The translations under genes were made by a program, and so were the position numbers. DNA of 7,304 nt, taken from the NCBI GenBank assembly GCA_905204635.1, contig CAJLAN010000078.1, positions 1 to 7,304 on the forward strand. The letters are read 5' to 3'. The notes below the pieces were generated by a model that was not told the DNA's origin, searched no databases, and was given only the letters and a program-made list of their open reading frames with translations. Below, piece by piece: positions 6,615 to 7,304 of the stretch (its first letter is position 1; every line of letters begins with the position of its first letter). Origin of the DNA: an uncultured Collinsella sp. GTDB taxonomy: Bacteria > Actinomycetota > Coriobacteriia > Coriobacteriales > Coriobacteriaceae.

Positions 6615-6671
6615 ATCTCAATCTGTAACAGTTACGCGGCAAAACCGGGTCTTACTGTTACAGATCGAGAT
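6615..6671. repeat. Long imperfect inverted repeat, 18-bp arms
   Basis: Arms 6615-6632 and 6654-6671 pair over 18 bp with one mismatch (6620 with 6666), around a 21-base spacer. Each arm contains the 9-bp dyad CTGT-A/T-ACAG. On the plus strand the right arm runs into TTTTGTTTG, giving a terminator-like look in that direction, though no plus-strand gene lies upstream. It sits 65 bases upstream of the candidate flavoenzyme promoter. It may be a paired operator, a dispersed palindromic element, or a transcription barrier between the tRNA and flavoenzyme units. Confidence 0.75.
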
Positions 6672-6693
6672 TTTGTTTGAGAGGCCGAGAATT

Positions 6694-6711
6694 GGACCGA
6701 AAACACGGTCC
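6694..6711. repeat. Small hairpin GGACCG/CGGTCC
   Basis: Perfect 6-bp arms (6694-6699 and 6706-6711) with a 6-base loop, lying between the tRNA terminator and the long inverted repeat. No T-run follows on either strand, so it is not a terminator on its own. It could be a 3' extension of the tRNA transcript or part of a composite palindromic element. Confidence 0.5.
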
Positions 6712-6713
6712 CG

Positions 6714-6750
6714 AAATAACAAAAAAGCTCGCCGGCTAGGCCGACGAGCT
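6714..6750 (-). terminator. Rho-independent terminator of the initiator tRNA
   Basis: On the minus strand an 11-bp stem (6726-6736 with 6740-6750, one G-T wobble) closes a 3-base loop and is followed by TTTTTTGTTATTT. It starts 10 bases after the tRNA 3' end, so the tRNA is a single-gene transcript. Confidence 0.92.
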
Positions 6751-6759
6751 GCAAGTTCT

Positions 6760-6836
6760 TGGTCGCGGGGGCAGGATTTGAACCTACGACCTCCGGGTTA
6801 TGAGCCCGGCGAGCTACCAGACTGCTCCACCCCGCA
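6760..6836 (-). tRNA. Initiator tRNA-fMet (anticodon CAT)
   Basis: A 77-base tRNA with encoded CCA that folds fully. The anticodon loop CTCATAA sits on stem CCGGG/CCCGG, so base pairs 29-31 with 39-41 are the three consecutive G-C pairs that mark initiators. The D stem GAGC/GCTC has a purine at position 11, also initiator-like, and the T loop is TTCAAAT. The acceptor is TGCGGGG against CCCCGCG, so position 1-72 is U-G rather than a Watson-Crick pair, consistent with the weak end pair that formylase requires. Transcribed alone from the promoter at 6868-6896 to the terminator at 6714-6750. Elongator tRNA-Met is excluded by the G-C triplet. Confidence 0.96.
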
Positions 6837-6867
6837 ATGTCTGGGCGCCTCATGTGCGCAAGAAAGA

Positions 6868-6896
6868 ATATTACGCGGGAGTTCGGTAAACGGCAA
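6868..6896 (-). promoter_or_regulatory. Promoter of the initiator tRNA
   Basis: On the minus strand TTGCCG (6891-6896), then a 17-base spacer, then TAATAT (6868-6873). The implied start near 6861 gives a leader of about 25 bases before the tRNA. Each hexamer matches four of six consensus bases and the spacing is ideal. Confidence 0.55.
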
Positions 6897-6973
6897 GGAA
6901 AATCTCGTAGAGCATAATTCCTTCATATTTAAACCCCTCGGCCCCTATCACCGTAAACGAATCGCAGCCGAGC

Positions 6974-6996
6974 GCCGTCGACGGCACGTATACAAT
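6974..6996 (+). promoter_or_regulatory. coaX promoter region: 12-bp palindrome and -10 element
   Basis: A perfect palindrome GCCGTCGACGGC (6974-6985) is followed three bases later by TATACAAT (6989-6996), which supplies a -10 of either TATACA or TACAAT, about 37 bases before the coaX ATG. No recognisable -35 hexamer is present, and the palindrome falls in the -35 to -10 spacer, where a bound repressor or activator would act (inference). Confidence 0.4.
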
Positions 6997-7032
6997 GGTG
7001 CGCGTCCTTTTATGCCAACACCGGGAGTAGAC

Positions 7033-7304
7033 ATGCTGCTCGCTATCGATATGGGGAACACGCAGACGGCCATGGGCCTGTTTGACGGAGACGAGCTGGT
7101 GCAGTCGTGGCGCATGCCCACCGACCGCTCCTATACCGCCGACGAGATCCATGTGCGCCTGATGGGCTTCTTTAAGATGTACGGCCTCTCGCTCGACGCG
7201 GTCGACGCGATCGCCTTTGCGGGCGTGGTGCCGCAGCTCTCGCGCGAGTGGCACGCCGTGGCCGACCGCATTGCCGCGGACGCCATCGTCATCGGGCCGC
7301 AGAC
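7033..7304 (+). CDS. coaX: Type III pantothenate kinase, partial (N-terminal 90 codons)
   Basis: CoaX phosphorylates pantothenate with ATP, the first step of coenzyme A synthesis, in the cytoplasm. The window carries the first 90 codons of a family that is usually about 255 residues, cut by the right edge. The N-terminus MLLAIDMGNTQTAMGLFDGD has the D-x-GNT phosphate-binding loop of the ASKHA fold with D6 as the acidic residue. It continues with WRMPTDRSYTADE, matching the W-R-x-x-T-D-R-x-x-T-x-DE block of type III enzymes, and FAGVVPQL, the counterpart of the S-V-V-P motif. GGGAG lies 5 bases before the ATG at 7033, and that ATG gives the expected start of the fold. It is the only plus-strand gene here, divergent from the tRNA with 196 bases between them. 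Type III kinases are insensitive to CoA feedback; this is family knowledge. Confidence 0.95.
   Translation, partial: MLLAIDMGNTQTAMGLFDGDELVQSWRMPTDRSYTADEIHVRLMGFFKMYGLSLDAVDAIAFAGVVPQLSREWHAVADRIAADAIVIGPQ

Noticed and set aside
6632..6853. 73-residue minus-strand frame ending in a VVGSNPAPAT-like string
   Set aside because: It overlaps the initiator tRNA and its terminator; this peptide pattern is a well-known artefact of translating tRNA genes.
6871..7254. 127-residue minus-strand frame opposite coaX
   Set aside because: It covers the divergent promoter region and the antisense of coaX; there is no ribosome site or family motif.
1..7304. CRISPR array, riboswitch or defence system
   Set aside because: There are no regularly spaced direct repeats, no recognisable aptamer core and no nuclease, toxin or phage-related gene in the window.

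Overview
The window is high-GC, densely coded DNA with short actinobacterial-style intergenic gaps. The gene mix is an Ech-type energy-converting [NiFe] hydrogenase, an NADH:flavin/enoate-reductase-like enzyme with a [4Fe-4S] cluster, and type III pantothenate kinase. This mix suggests an anaerobic gut actinobacterium of the Coriobacteriia, Collinsella-like. That placement is inference from gene content and composition; no marker gene here proves it.

Layout, left to right. (1) 1-3411, minus strand: the start of a hydrogenase operon read leftwards and off the left edge. The first gene (529-3411) encodes one 960-residue membrane protein that joins an antiporter-like EchA/NuoL subunit to an EchB/NuoH subunit. 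Its stop codon lies inside the ribosome binding site of the next gene (1-516, open at the left edge), an EchC/NuoB-like small subunit with the four cluster cysteines. The order A-B-C matches ech operons, so the large catalytic subunit and the ferredoxin-like subunit should lie to the left, outside the window. (2) 3593-3997, minus: an orphan two-HTH protein resembling IS3/IS150-type OrfA without its coiled coil and without any OrfB, followed by its own terminator. (3) 3998-4437: an AT-rich gap of 440 bases containing small dyads, weak promoter-like strings and, at its left-reading end, the terminator of the next gene. (4) 4438-6468, minus: a 676-residue flavin/iron-sulfur NADH-dependent reductase related to 2,4-dienoyl-CoA reductase and the Bai/enoate reductases, apparently monocistronic. 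(5) 6469-6759: its promoter region, a long imperfect inverted repeat, a second hairpin and a strong tRNA terminator. (6) 6760-6836, minus: initiator tRNA-Met. (7) 6837-7032: a divergent promoter region serving the tRNA (minus) and coaX (plus). (8) 7033-7304, plus: the first 90 codons of coaX.

Functionally, the hydrogenase would couple ferredoxin oxidation and H2 formation to ion translocation at the membrane, and the flavoenzyme would dispose of reducing power onto an unsaturated carbonyl or acyl substrate. Both fit a fermenting anaerobe, but nothing in the sequence links the two genes in one pathway. The window contains no complete mobile element, CRISPR array or obvious defence system. The most unusual items are the EchA-EchB fusion, the 18-bp inverted repeat at 6615-6671, the apparent loss of the usual active-site tyrosine in the flavoenzyme, and the free-standing OrfA-like HTH protein.
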